Shown here: one piece after another, positions 25,762-35,365 of the stretch | Layout of the letters: each line of letters begins with the position of its first letter | Numbering within the stretch: the first letter of the stretch is position 1 | Source: JBOGNO01 sp050747245 | Lineage (GTDB): Bacteria; Acidobacteriota; Terriglobia; Acidiferrales; UBA7541 | Length of the DNA: 64,000 nucleotides | NCBI GenBank assembly: GCA_050747245.1 | Contig: JBOGNO010000011.1 | Coordinates: 82,443 to 146,442 of the forward strand | Direction: 5' to 3' | Position numbers and translations under genes: made by a program | The notes under the pieces: model-generated | What the model was told of the DNA's origin: nothing | The model's database searches: none | What the model saw: only the letters and a program-made list of their open reading frames with translations

Positions 25762-28539
25762 ATGCCGAAAGAGATGGTAGTTTCGACGACGCCGCACGAA
25801 ACGCGCGTCGCCATTCTGGAAGATGGCCAGCTGTGCGAAATTTATATTGAGCGGGAAAGGGAATTTGCGTTAGTCGGCAGTATTTACAAAGGCCGCGTCA
25901 CGCGCGTGCTTCCCGGCATGCAATCGGCCTTCGTGGACATTGGCCTCGATAGCGACGCCTTCCTGTACGTCAGCGATTTCCTGGAAGACATTGAAGATTA
26001 CGACCAGGTGGTTTCCACGGTCGAAGAAAAAGTGCAGCGGATGGAGGAGGAAGGCGGCCGTGTCTTCGGCGCGGAACCCGGAGCGCCGCAGGTCATCGAG
26101 CCTCCAGACGTGGAGCCGCAGGCGTCGCTGCCACCCCCGGCACCCGTCGCACCGGCGGCTCCGCCACTTGTGCCGCAGTACTCGCAGCACAGTTCGCGGC
26201 CGTCATCGTCATTCAATCCGCGCAACCGCGGGGGACGCGGATTCGGGCGCGACCGGGGCGGCGAGCGGCACGGCGGCCGCGGAGGCCGCGGGCGCGATCC
26301 GCGCCGCGGACGCGAATTGCCGGCATCGAAATTCGCTTCGCACCGGCCGTATGAGCCGCCCAGCGGAGATCAGCCACTCGCCGAAGGCTTGGAGCCGATC
26401 ATTCTTCCGGGTGAATCGTTGGCAAGATTCAAGGATCGCCCGCAAGTAGCGGCGCTCGCCATCGAGGAAATTCACGAAGGGCACGAGACACCGGCCGCCA
26501 CTTCGCCTGAAACGACTGCCGAAGCGCAGGCGCCGGCGGAAATGCATCCTGCAGCCGCGATTCGCGAAAGGCCTGCTCCCCGATTCGAGGAGAGATTCCA
26601 GGGTGGATTCGGAGTGATCGAGGCTCTGCCGGGCGAATCCATTGCCAAGGCGCAGCCGCGCAACGCGGCGCCGGAGGTTCACGAAGCGCAGGCGGAATCC
26701 GCTCCCGTTGAGGAAGCTCGTGAAGAACACGCGACTCACGAGCCGGCGGAAGAAATGTCCGCGAACGAAACTCATTTCGCAGCCGAGGAAACGCACGCGG
26801 AAGTTCGCCATGAGGCACAAGAGGAATTGTCGCACGCGGCCGTAGGGGAACCAGCTTCCAGTCACGAGCTCCACGATTCGAGCGCGCCGGCGGAGCTCTC
26901 CGCGGAAGAAGCCGCGGCGCTCGCGGAGCACGTGGCCGAAGCGCAGCGCGAGGAAGAAGAGGCTGCCAGCGCTGAGCGCGAGGAATCCGAGGATTCGACA
27001 GGTGAGAGTGATCAACATCTCGACCCAGAAAACGGGGAATCTGAGTCCATCGCGGCGGAAGAATCCACCGCAGCGGGAGAGCCCGTAGATCCGAGCGGCG
27101 AAATGGAAAGCGCCGAATCCGCCGTGGAGGCGGAGCAACTCGAGGCGGAACACGCCCTCGGGGAAAACGGCCCCGAGAACCAAACCGAGGCGCCGGTGAC
27201 GCAAGCGCGCGTTACGACGAATTTCCGCGCGAGGATGCAGCATCCCATGCGCCGCGGCCGAGGACGCCGCGATGAGCGCGGCCGCGGCCCGCGTCCCCAT
27301 ACGCAACACGCGCGGCCACAACAGCAGCGCCGGCCGCAATTGATCGCCGACATGCTGAAGGCCGGCGAGGAAATCATCATTCAAATTGCCAAGGAGCCGC
27401 TGGGCAAAAAGGGCGCGCGCATCACCAGCCACGTCGCGCTGCCGGGCCGCTACCTGGTGTACATGCCCACGCTCGATCACACCGGGGTCTCGCGGAAAAT
27501 CGCTTCGGCGGAATCGCGCGTGCGGCTGCGGCAGATTGTCAGTGAAGCCAAGGGCACGTCTCCGGGCGGGTTCATCGTGCGCACGGCAGCTGAAGCGGCG
27601 AGCGATGACGAAATCCGGACCGACGTGGAATTCCTGACGCGCTCGTGGGCGGAGATCAAGGCTCGCTCCGAGCAGAGGAAGGCGCCCGCGCTGCTGCATC
27701 GCGACCTGAACCTGGTCGAGCGCATTCTCCGCGACTACATGAGCCCCGACTTCACAGCCATCTGGGTGGACGCGGAGGAAGAGTACACAAAGGTGCTGGA
27801 ATTCGTCAGTCGTTTCCAGCCGGCCTTTTCGAATCGCGTGAAGCTGTACACCAAAGAAACTCCAATCTTTGAGGAGTTCGGCATCCAGCAGGAAGTGGAC
27901 AAGGGGTTAAAGCCCAAAGTGTGGCTGAAGTCGGGCGGCTACATCGTCATCAACCACACGGAGGCTCTGGTAGCGATAGACGTCAACACAGGGAAATTCG
28001 TGGGGCGCGGCTCGAATCGCCTCGAAGACACCATCGTGCGCACCAACCTCGACGCGGTGAAAGAGATTGTGCGCCAGATCCGGCTGCGCGACCTGGGCGG
28101 GATCATCATCATCGACTTCATTGACATGGAAGAGCGCCGCAACCGCGAAAAAGTGATGGCCGCGCTCGAAGACGCCCTGCGCGCCGACCGCGCGCCTTCG
28201 AAGGTGCTGCGCTTCAACGAATTCGGACTGGTGGCCATCACGCGCAAGCGCACCAAGCAGGCGCTCGAACGCACGCTTTGCCAGCCGTGCCCTTACTGCA
28301 CCGGCTCCGGCATGGTGAAGTCCATTTCCACGCTGTGCTACGAAATCCAGAGCGAAGCGCGCAAAATGGCGCCGGAAATGGATTCCGCAAGCCTCACGCT
28401 GCGCGTGCATCCGGAAATCGCTAAGGCGCTCAAGACGCGCGAATCGGGATTGGTCGAGGAACTCGAGCGCTGGGCGAAAAAGAGCGTCATCATTCAGGCC
28501 GACCCCACGCTCCACTGGGAGCAGTACGATATCTACTGA
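25762..28539 (+). CDS. rng: Ribonuclease E/G with a very large insert in the S1 region
   Basis: The 925-residue protein is an RNase E/G family endoribonuclease that cuts single-stranded RNA for rRNA and mRNA processing. The S1 domain begins as usual (GSIYKGRVTRVLPGMQSAFVDIG split over residues 39-61) but breaks at about residue 82. About 440 residues of Arg/Gly-rich and then Glu/Ala/His-rich low-complexity sequence follow before the S1 domain resumes near 524 (ADMLKAGEEIIIQIAKEPLG). The DNase I-like core is intact (ALVAIDVNTGKF, GIIIIDFIDME), as is the zinc link (CQPCPYC). GAGGAG precedes the ATG. RNase G normally has about 490 residues, so the insert nearly doubles the protein. Confidence 0.9.
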   Translation: MPKEMVVSTTPHETRVAILEDGQLCEIYIEREREFALVGSIYKGRVTRVLPGMQSAFVDIGLDSDAFLYVSDFLEDIEDYDQVVSTVEEKVQRMEEEGGRVFGAEPGAPQVIEPPDVEPQASLPPPAPVAPAAPPLVPQYSQHSSRPSSSFNPRNRGGRGFGRDRGGERHGGRGGRGRDPRRGRELPASKFASHRPYEPPSGDQPLAEGLEPIILPGESLARFKDRPQVAALAIEEIHEGHETPAATSPETTAEAQAPAEMHPAAAIRERPAPRFEERFQGGFGVIEALPGESIAKAQPRNAAPEVHEAQAESAPVEEAREEHATHEPAEEMSANETHFAAEETHAEVRHEAQEELSHAAVGEPASSHELHDSSAPAELSAEEAAALAEHVAEAQREEEEAASAEREESEDSTGESDQHLDPENGESESIAAEESTAAGEPVDPSGEMESAESAVEAEQLEAEHALGENGPENQTEAPVTQARVTTNFRARMQHPMRRGRGRRDERGRGPRPHTQHARPQQQRRPQLIADMLKAGEEIIIQIAKEPLGKKGARITSHVALPGRYLVYMPTLDHTGVSRKIASAESRVRLRQIVSEAKGTSPGGFIVRTAAEAASDDEIRTDVEFLTRSWAEIKARSEQRKAPALLHRDLNLVERILRDYMSPDFTAIWVDAEEEYTKVLEFVSRFQPAFSNRVKLYTKETPIFEEFGIQQEVDKGLKPKVWLKSGGYIVINHTEALVAIDVNTGKFVGRGSNRLEDTIVRTNLDAVKEIVRQIRLRDLGGIIIIDFIDMEERRNREKVMAALEDALRADRAPSKVLRFNEFGLVAITRKRTKQALERTLCQPCPYCTGSGMVKSISTLCYEIQSEARKMAPEMDSASLTLRVHPEIAKALKTRESGLVEELERWAKKSVIIQADPTLHWEQYDIY

Positions 28540-28588
28540 GGAATTCTGACGAATCAGCGTCTAGAGCCCGCGGCAGGATCGGAAGAAA

Positions 28589-28834
28589 TCAGAGTGCCTT
28601 GCCGCGAGCGGCCTGGTTTTTTAGGAGGAATGTCTTGGGAAATTTGCCTTCGCCACAGATTTTGAAGGATCCGAAGTCCTTGTGCCATTCACCTTCCGGC
28701 GCTTCAGGCTCCGACTCTCGCCACAGCCTTAGCTTGTAGAGATCCTCCGCGGTTATTTTGCGTTCTTCGAGCCGATCGAAGAGATGCTGTCGCAGAGCGG
28801 GAGGAAGATTGGTCCACTGAATCTTCGGCATCAT
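28589..28834 (-). CDS. Small conserved partner of an RHH protein, candidate toxin
   Basis: This 81-residue protein begins with a helical segment (LPPALRQHLFDRLEERKITAEDLYKL), followed by an aromatic and acidic middle (WRESEPEAPEGEW) and a FGSFKICGEGKFPKTFLL strand-rich end. Its start overlaps the stop of the upstream ribbon-helix-helix gene by 4 bp (ATGA), the classic arrangement of antitoxin-toxin pairs. It matches no toxin family I can name. I have the impression that similar small proteins occur elsewhere unannotated, but cannot confirm it here. The role as toxin is inferred from context only. Confidence 0.6.
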   Translation of the reverse strand: MMPKIQWTNLPPALRQHLFDRLEERKITAEDLYKLRLWRESEPEAPEGEWHKDFGSFKICGEGKFPKTFLLKNQAARGKAL

Positions 28835-29097
28835 TCACCGAATGTGATGCGGGCGAGTTCCTTCTTTATCCGTTGCCGTTCCGCCGGATCAGTGGATTCG
28901 GAAAGCCGGTTCGCAAGCGCGAAGAATCTATCCTTCTCATTTTTCTCAGACTGTAGCCCCGCCTCAATGAGATTCACCAGGACACGGTTGGCGCTTGTCT
29001 TTCGATTTTTGGCAATGGTGCGGACACGCTTGGCGAGCCTCGTCGGAAGTGACACACTCTGTCGAGCCGTCTTTTTCATCTTAGGCACAGTCACCAT
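28831..29097 (-). CDS. Ribbon-helix-helix (CopG-like) DNA-binding protein, candidate antitoxin
   Basis: The 88-residue protein has a CopG/Arc-type ribbon-helix-helix at its N-terminus: strand ARQSVSLPTRLAKRV, then helices with the turn KTSANRVLVNLIEAGL. A charged helical tail follows (about residues 50-88). Such proteins bind operators as dimers and often neutralise a partner encoded just downstream, here the 81-residue gene overlapping by 4 bp. Starts at 29097 or 29079 are both possible, and neither has a clear ribosome site. An inverted and direct repeat lies immediately upstream, as expected for an autoregulated pair. Confidence 0.75.
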   Translation of the reverse strand: MVTVPKMKKTARQSVSLPTRLAKRVRTIAKNRKTSANRVLVNLIEAGLQSEKNEKDRFFALANRLSESTDPAERQRIKKELARITFGE

Positions 29098-29103
29098 ATT
29101 ACA

Positions 29104-29126
29104 GCATTACGCACCATAATGCACCA
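29104..29126. promoter_or_regulatory. Operator candidate of the RHH gene pair
   Basis: GCATTA (29104-29109) and TAATGC (29117-29122) form an inverted repeat with a 7-bp spacer. GCACCA occurs twice in direct orientation 10 bp apart (29111-29116 and 29121-29126), one helical turn. The block starts 7 bp upstream of the RHH start codon, which suits autorepression by an RHH dimer or tetramer. Confidence 0.5.
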
Positions 29127-29155
29127 CTGTGGCCAAGGTGCCATTTGACACGATG

Positions 29156-29425
29156 CTATTCCACCTCGACGGCGATGCCGCCCACAAATCGCGCAGAAAG
29201 ATTGTAGACGACAGCTCCCAGGCCACCGAAAATCGCTCCCATGAGCGCGAAAAGAATGGGAAAAAGAATGATCGAAAGCGCACCGAACAGAATGCCGAAG
29301 CCGCGCGGCATGTTGCCACCGTCTGGCCCTCCGAACGGAACGACCGAGAAGACAACGCTGAACACGGCTCCTTCCAAGAGGCCCATTGCGCCGTAACCAA
29401 TCGCCGCAATACGCATCACCGACAA
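29156..29425 (-). CDS. Small membrane protein resembling DUF3566, probable 5' frameshift
   Basis: The frame encodes 89 residues with two long hydrophobic regions (about 5-28 and 44-82) rich in Gly and Ala, resembling the DUF3566 type of small membrane protein; the function is unknown. The in-frame start is a TTG at 29425 (GTG and ATG follow closely) with no ribosome site. An ATG at 29451 with a strong GGAGG upstream lies in another frame. Adding one A to the A-run at 29436-29439 would join it to give MRTIKKFEPLSVMRIA, a natural-looking N-terminus. A one-base loss or a read error is therefore likely. Confidence 0.65.
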   Translation of the reverse strand: MSVMRIAAIGYGAMGLLEGAVFSVVFSVVPFGGPDGGNMPRGFGILFGALSIILFPILFALMGAIFGGLGAVVYNLSARFVGGIAVEVE

Positions 29426-29515
29426 CGGCTCAAACTTTTGATGGTTCTCATAGTGCCTCCCGGCAGCGGCCTAGGCCATAATGGGCAGCGAGCAAATAAT
29501 GGAGGGACACCGCCG

Positions 29516-30475
29516 ATGAATGCGGCAGTGCTGCACGCGTTCGGGAAGCCGCCTCGCTTTGAGACGTTCGCCGAACCGAGACCGGGCGAGGGGGAAGTGC
29601 TGGTGCACGTCTTGGCCGCGGCGCTGCATCCCTCTACCAGGGCGGTCGCAAACGGCTCACATTATGCAAGCCCGCGGCAGCTGCCCGCAGTTTGCGGACT
29701 CGACGGCTGCGGGCGCCTCGAAGACGGGTCGCGCGTTTTTTTCGGCGGCCCTCGCGCACCTTACGGCACCATGGCGGAACGTTGCGTTGTGATGCACAGA
29801 CTTTGCTGGCCCGTGCCTGACGCAATCGGTGATGCTACTGCTGCAGCTATCGTAAACCCCGCGCTTTCCTCTTGGATTCCGCTGGTCTGCAGCGCGCACC
29901 TCGCGGCCGGAGAGACCGTCTTGATCCTCGGCGCGACAGGCATCGCAGGCAAGCTGGCGATACAGATCACGAAGCTGCTCGGTGCCGGACGGGTGGTTGC
30001 CGCCGGCCGCAACGAACGTGCGCTCGGCACGCTGCATGAGCTCGGCGCCGACGCGACCATTCCTCTCGGACTGCCCGAGAAGGAATTGATCGAGGCCTTC
30101 TCTCGCGAAGCGGGCGACACAGGCTACAACGTGATCGTCGATTATCTTTGGGGACGCCCCACGGAAATGCTCTTGGCGGCCCTTACGCGCAAAGAGTTCC
30201 TCGTTGAGCCATCGAATGTTCGCCTGCTTCCCATCGGCGAGAGCGCCGGGCCGGCCATTTCGCTCCGCGCGGATGTGTTTCGGAGCGCCGGCCTGGCCAT
30301 CCCCGGGGGCGGTTTTCCGGCTCCCCAGGTCTTCCTCGATATTTACAACGAGCTGATGGCCCGCGCCGCAAGCGGCCAACTCCGCATTGAAACCGAGTGC
30401 GCGCCGCTCTCCGATGTCGAGAGGGCCTGGCAGCGCGGCGATCTGGACGGCCGCAGACTCGTAATCGTTCCATAG
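29516..30475 (+). CDS. MDR-family zinc-independent alcohol dehydrogenase / quinone oxidoreductase
   Basis: The 319-residue protein is a medium-chain dehydrogenase/reductase with a GroES-like N-terminal domain and a Rossmann NAD(P)-binding domain (VLILGATGIAGKLAIQITKLLG). The structural and catalytic zinc cysteines and histidines are absent, pointing to the quinone oxidoreductase side of the family. GGAGGG at 29501-29506 supports the ATG at 29516; the open frame extends far upstream without a plausible start. It stands alone before folD. The substrate is unknown. Confidence 0.82.
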   Translation: MNAAVLHAFGKPPRFETFAEPRPGEGEVLVHVLAAALHPSTRAVANGSHYASPRQLPAVCGLDGCGRLEDGSRVFFGGPRAPYGTMAERCVVMHRLCWPVPDAIGDATAAAIVNPALSSWIPLVCSAHLAAGETVLILGATGIAGKLAIQITKLLGAGRVVAAGRNERALGTLHELGADATIPLGLPEKELIEAFSREAGDTGYNVIVDYLWGRPTEMLLAALTRKEFLVEPSNVRLLPIGESAGPAISLRADVFRSAGLAIPGGGFPAPQVFLDIYNELMARAASGQLRIETECAPLSDVERAWQRGDLDGRRLVIVP

Positions 30476-30554
30476 CTGCACCCGCACGCCAGCAGCCGAG
30501 TGTCTGTTATCATGGTTCCTTCGAATCATTTTTGAGTTGGGTGAAGGAGCGCTC

Positions 30555-31501
<947 letters not shown>

Positions 31502-31502
<1 letters not shown>

Positions 31503-32110
31503 TGCTGCGCGCGGGACTCACGGGCGGAATTGGCTGCGGGAAATCCACGGTAGCGGCGATCCTGCGTGATCTGGGGTGCGCCATCATCGAAGCCGACCGC
31601 CTCGCACATTCCCTTCTCGACGCCGGCCAGCCCGCTTACGCCGAAGTGATCGACGAATTCGGCCGCGGCATTCTGGACGCACACGCGGCAGTGGATCGTG
31701 GCAAGCTGGCGCAGATTGTTTTTCACGATCGCTCGAGGCTGGCGCGCCTGAATGAGATTCTCCATCCGCGCGTCCTCGAGCTGATCGGTCAAAACCTCGC
31801 GCGCCTCGCCGCGGAAGGCAAGACGGAAATTGCCGTAGTCGAAGCGGCTCTGCTCATCGAAGCGAATTATCACGGGGAACTGGACCGGCTGATCGTCGTG
31901 TGGTGCCGGCCGGAGCAGCAGCGCGAACGCCTGCTGGCGCGCGGCCTCACGGCCGAGCAAATCGAGCAGCGGATCGCCTCGCAGCTGACGCAAGAGGAAA
32001 AGAGGCGCCTGGCCAGCGACGAAATCGATAATTCCGGGACACTCGAAGAGACGCGGCGACAAACGGAGAAATTGTTCGCGGAATTCCGCAAACTTGCGGC
32101 GCGAGCTTGA
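31502..32110 (+). CDS. coaE: Dephospho-CoA kinase CoaE
   Basis: The 202-residue enzyme phosphorylates dephospho-CoA in the last step of coenzyme A synthesis. The P-loop GLTGGIGCGKST (residues 5-16) is at the N-terminus. It is followed by the EADRLAH segment, LNEILHPRV and the VVWCRPEQQRERLLARGL lid region, all typical. The ATG shares a base with the folD stop. The length is normal. The HtrA-like protease gene lies 105 bp downstream on the same strand. Confidence 0.93.
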
Positions 32111-32215
32111 GCGGAAACGATTCCGCTGCCGTGGCGTCCAACAAGGGACGCCGGAAAACGGAGCAGCTGCAGCGCCGCGGCTTGAATTAGTCTCAAGGAT
32201 GCAGAGGGACTCGCC

Positions 32216-33358
32216 ATGAACTCGAATATCAATGCACCCCGGACGCTCCGGCTGTTGGGCGTGGGAATCATTATCGCGCTGGCCGCCTACTGGGCGGGAG
32301 CGCGCTGGGGTCCGCGAATTGCGTCTTCCGTGGAGGCCCTGCGCGGCGCTCCCGTGGCGCAAGGCCCGGCTCTTTCCGGCATCGAAGCGGAAAACGTGCG
32401 AATTTATCGCCAGGCCGCTCCGGCGGTGGCAAACATTTACACGCGCACGATGGAGTACGACTTTTTCTCCAATCCCGTGCCCGTGGATGGCGCCGGCTCC
32501 GGCTTTCTGATTGACGGCGATGGCCGCATTCTCACCAACTATCACGTCGTTCGGGGCGCGCAGGCCATCGGCGTAATTCTCGGCGACAAGAATCATTACA
32601 GCGCGAAGATGATTGGCGCGGACGAGCTCAACGACATCGCGCTGCTGCAAATTGATTTGCACGGGCGCAAGGTCACTCCGCTCACGCTGGGCGATTCGAG
32701 CGTTTTGGAAGTCGGCCAGCGCGTGCTGGCCATCGGCAACCCGTTTGGATTTCAGAGCACGCTCACCACCGGGGTAGTTTCAGCGCTCGGGCGCACGGTG
32801 CGGACCGGGGAAACGACGCGCATTGATGAAGCGATTCAGACCGACGCAGCCATCAATCAGGGGAATTCCGGCGGGCCGCTGCTGGATTCGCGCGGCGAAG
32901 TGATTGGCATCAATACCGCCATTGAGTCGCCATCGGGTGCGGCGGCGGGTCTGGGTTTCGCGATTCCCATCAATACCGCGCGGCGCGTTGCCGCTGACTT
33001 GATTAGTAATGGCCACGTGCGCCGCGCCACGCTGGGAATCGAGGGCTTGCCCATCTGGCCCGAACTCGCCCAGGCGATCGGACTGCCGGTGGATCAGGGC
33101 TTCCTTATTGAGCGAGTCACAGATGGCGGGCCCGCCCAGCGCGCCGGAATTCGGGGAGGCACGCGGCAGGTTTCCGCGGGACTGCAATCGTTGCTCGTGG
33201 GCGGCGACGTGCTGGTGGCCATTGACGGCAATGAAATCGCGAGCCAGCTCGATTTGATTCGCGTGCTGAACCGCAAACGAGCGGGCGATACCGCAACCCT
33301 CACCATTTATCGCGGGCGCGAGAAAATGGATATTCGCGTAGCGCTCGGCGAGCAGTGA
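32216..33358 (+). CDS. HtrA/Deg-family trypsin-like serine protease with PDZ domain
   Basis: The 380-residue protein has an N-terminal membrane anchor (about residues 11-29), a trypsin-like protease domain and one C-terminal PDZ domain, the DegS/HhoA layout. The catalytic triad is His110 (TNYHVV), Asp140 (ELNDIALLQ) and Ser218 (NQGNSGGPL). It would process or clear misfolded proteins at the outer face of the inner membrane. The PDZ part contains RAGIRGGTRQ and GDVLVAIDGNEI. The ATG at 32216 is preceded by AGAGGGA. Having one PDZ domain instead of two suggests regulation nearer DegS than DegP. Confidence 0.92.
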   Translation: MNSNINAPRTLRLLGVGIIIALAAYWAGARWGPRIASSVEALRGAPVAQGPALSGIEAENVRIYRQAAPAVANIYTRTMEYDFFSNPVPVDGAGSGFLIDGDGRILTNYHVVRGAQAIGVILGDKNHYSAKMIGADELNDIALLQIDLHGRKVTPLTLGDSSVLEVGQRVLAIGNPFGFQSTLTTGVVSALGRTVRTGETTRIDEAIQTDAAINQGNSGGPLLDSRGEVIGINTAIESPSGAAAGLGFAIPINTARRVAADLISNGHVRRATLGIEGLPIWPELAQAIGLPVDQGFLIERVTDGGPAQRAGIRGGTRQVSAGLQSLLVGGDVLVAIDGNEIASQLDLIRVLNRKRAGDTATLTIYRGREKMDIRVALGEQ

Positions 33359-33406
33359 GCGCAGGAACGCTTGCAAGCGGTTTTCGGCTTGGAGACCTGC
33401 GAGCAG

Positions 33407-34195
33407 CTAGCTGCGCGGCGCATTCCATTCGGAGCGCAGGCGCTCGCGCTCCGTTTCCGTGATTTGGAACCAAGATTCGGCCACGTCCCGGCACCGTTCG
33501 AGTGCCGCCTGCATCTCCGCGTGCCTCCTTTCGCTCGCTTCGCGGTCGGCATCCCCGGGAACGTAAATCGGCGGCGCCATGGCGACGACCGCGCGCGAGA
33601 AGGGAAGCGGAATCTGAAAGAGGTCCCAGCTTTTTTCGAAAGTGTGCGCGCGTTCCAGGCCCACGTGGTAGCAGAGGATGGGCTGGCCCGTGCGCCGCGC
33701 CAGCATGACCGGGCCGGGCTTGGCCACATAGCGCGGGCCGCGCGGGCCGTCAATGGTGAAGGCCACGTCGTGGCCTTCCGCGATGCGCTGCGCCATCACC
33801 ATCAATCCGCGCAATCCGCCGCGCGAAGAGCTGCCTTGCGCCGTGAGGTATCCGAGCTTTTCGATCACCCGCCGCGTCCACTGGCCGTCGAAGTTCGTGG
33901 TGTTCATAATCACCGCGCCCGAATCGCGAAAACGCCAGGTGGCCGAAAAAATCGCGCGGTGCCAGAAAGCGCCTATGGCACGCTCGCCGTGCGCATGGAT
34001 TTCTTCGAGGTGCCGCACGCCCAGGTCTTCAAATCGCAGCGTGGGCCCCAATAGTTTCAGCAGTCCATACACGGCGCCGGCGATAAGCGGAATCTGCATG
34101 CGCCGCGCGCGAGAAAGCTCCGGATAGCTCGTGTCGAAATGGATGTTGGCGGCCCGCCCCTCGCGTCCCGCGCCGGATGTTGTTGGCTGTGTCAC
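33407..34195 (-). CDS. Lysophospholipid acyltransferase-like protein (DUF374 type)
   Basis: The 262-residue protein belongs to the DUF374 acyltransferase group related to lipid A and glycerolipid acyltransferases. It has an N-terminal hydrophobic helix (about 34-50 from GTG), IGAFWHRAIFSATWRF with the acceptor-site His, the SSRGGLRGLMVMAQRI segment and AFTIDGPRGPRYVAKPG with the DGPRGP hallmark. It probably adds an acyl chain to a lipid at the inner membrane. The start is most likely GTG at 34195; an ATG at 34099 would also keep the domain. A TATACT box ends 9 bp upstream, so the message may be leaderless. It diverges from the FecR-like gene. Confidence 0.8.
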   Translation of the reverse strand: MTQPTTSGAGREGRAANIHFDTSYPELSRARRMQIPLIAGAVYGLLKLLGPTLRFEDLGVRHLEEIHAHGERAIGAFWHRAIFSATWRFRDSGAVIMNTTNFDGQWTRRVIEKLGYLTAQGSSSRGGLRGLMVMAQRIAEGHDVAFTIDGPRGPRYVAKPGPVMLARRTGQPILCYHVGLERAHTFEKSWDLFQIPLPFSRAVVAMAPPIYVPGDADREASERRHAEMQAALERCRDVAESWFQITETERERLRSEWNAPRS

Positions 34196-34211
34196 AGTCC
34201 TATAGTATAGG
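34180..34211. promoter_or_regulatory. Overlapping divergent promoters with palindromic -10 region
   Basis: CCTATAGTATAGG (34199-34211) is palindromic around one base and offers a -10 box to both strands. On the plus strand, TTGTTG (34180-34185) and TAGTAT (34203-34208) are 17 bp apart. On the minus strand, TATACT lies at 34209-34204. The region separates the acyltransferase and FecR-like genes, whose starts are only 34 bp apart. Confidence 0.4.
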
Positions 34212-34229
34212 AGAACCTCGGCCGCCCCG

Positions 34230-35357
34230 ATGTTCCGACAGTTCCAAGCCGCGCGCTTCACCCGCCGCCGTATCGGCCACTTGCAGAGATTCGCATTCTC
34301 CGCGATCGCCGCGCTTTTCATCCTCACGCCGCCCGCGCGCGCGCAATATCCGGAGGGCGTTATCGGCAGCGTTAAAGGCGATGAAATCTCGGTCGAAAAC
34401 AGCTCTGGAGTGCTCGCGCCCAATGATCCCTACAGCATCCTCCTCGTCAGCGGAAGCATCGTGACCGTTCATTCGGGCCAAGCGGTTCTGGGCCTTGCGG
34501 ACGGCAAAGGTATCATCAACATCTGCGGCCCGGCGAAGTTCACGGTGCTGTCGGCGAGCGGGGCGATTACGATTGCGCTCAACTTCGGGAGGCTGCACGT
34601 CGAGCTTCCCTCGAGCACTCCCATCACGATTTTTTCCGCCACGACCATTGCCGTGCCGCTCGCCATAAACGACCAGCCGCGCGACGCGACGGTTGGCCTG
34701 GAAGTTTCGGGAATATTTTGCGCGCGCGCCACGGCCGGCGCGGTGCGCATTGAAGACCAGTTGAGCGGCCAGGAGATGATCGTTCCTCAGCCCGGCGAGC
34801 TGTTTCTTTCCGGCGGAAAATTCAACGCCGTGAAGGGAGCGCCCGGAAGTTGCACCTGCAACGCTCCCGTGGCGCGCGTCGCGCCCTCGATTGCGGAACC
34901 TGCGCCGTTGATGACTCCGCCCGCTACGCTGTCACCGTCTCCCGAAACGGCGAAGAACTCATCCCCGGCAGGCGAAAAATCCGCTCCTCCCGCGCGCAGC
35001 TCCGTTGAGTACAGCATCCCCGCGCCCGCTTCGGACGTTCATCCCGTCGTTTCGGCGCGCAATGGCGCAGCGCCCGATCCACCCGCGGTCGAAGAGCCGA
35101 TTTGGAAAGTCATCATGCCGCCGCTGGCCTATTCGTCCTCCGATCCGGCAAAGCCGGCGGGCGCTCGTGAGCCTCTGCCCGACCCGCAAACGATTTTGCT
35201 GGTCCGCGAAGTGCGCATCGCTTCCGATTGGGAATTTCACGGCCACGTGGAACCGCGCCTGGGAACGCTGGCAACCGCGAAAAATGCTCCGCAACAATCT
35301 AAGCCCAAGAAAAAAGGCTTCTGGGCCTTGCTGCGCAGAATGTTTGGAGGATCGTAG
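34230..35357 (+). CDS. Secreted FecR-like beta-domain protein with proline-rich tail
   Basis: The 375-residue protein has a signal peptide (about residues 19-38, ending ARAQYPEG) and a FecR-like beta domain (GSIVTVHSGQAVLGLADGKG, GLEVSGIFCARATAGAVRIED). A long Pro/Ala/Ser-rich disordered stretch follows (about 200-310), with a basic end (QSKPKKKGF). It is probably periplasmic or surface-attached. It differs from the FecR-type protein next to mreB by having no lasting membrane anchor, and there is no sigma factor nearby. No function is assigned. The ATG at 34230 lacks a strong ribosome site. Confidence 0.65.
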   Translation: MFRQFQAARFTRRRIGHLQRFAFSAIAALFILTPPARAQYPEGVIGSVKGDEISVENSSGVLAPNDPYSILLVSGSIVTVHSGQAVLGLADGKGIINICGPAKFTVLSASGAITIALNFGRLHVELPSSTPITIFSATTIAVPLAINDQPRDATVGLEVSGIFCARATAGAVRIEDQLSGQEMIVPQPGELFLSGGKFNAVKGAPGSCTCNAPVARVAPSIAEPAPLMTPPATLSPSPETAKNSSPAGEKSAPPARSSVEYSIPAPASDVHPVVSARNGAAPDPPAVEEPIWKVIMPPLAYSSSDPAKPAGAREPLPDPQTILLVREVRIASDWEFHGHVEPRLGTLATAKNAPQQSKPKKKGFWALLRRMFGGS

Positions 35358-35365
35358 AAAAGCAG

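Noticed and set aside
30520..30540. TTCGAATC resembling the T-arm of a tRNA.
   Set aside because: No acceptor, D or anticodon arms surround it. I found no tRNA in the window.
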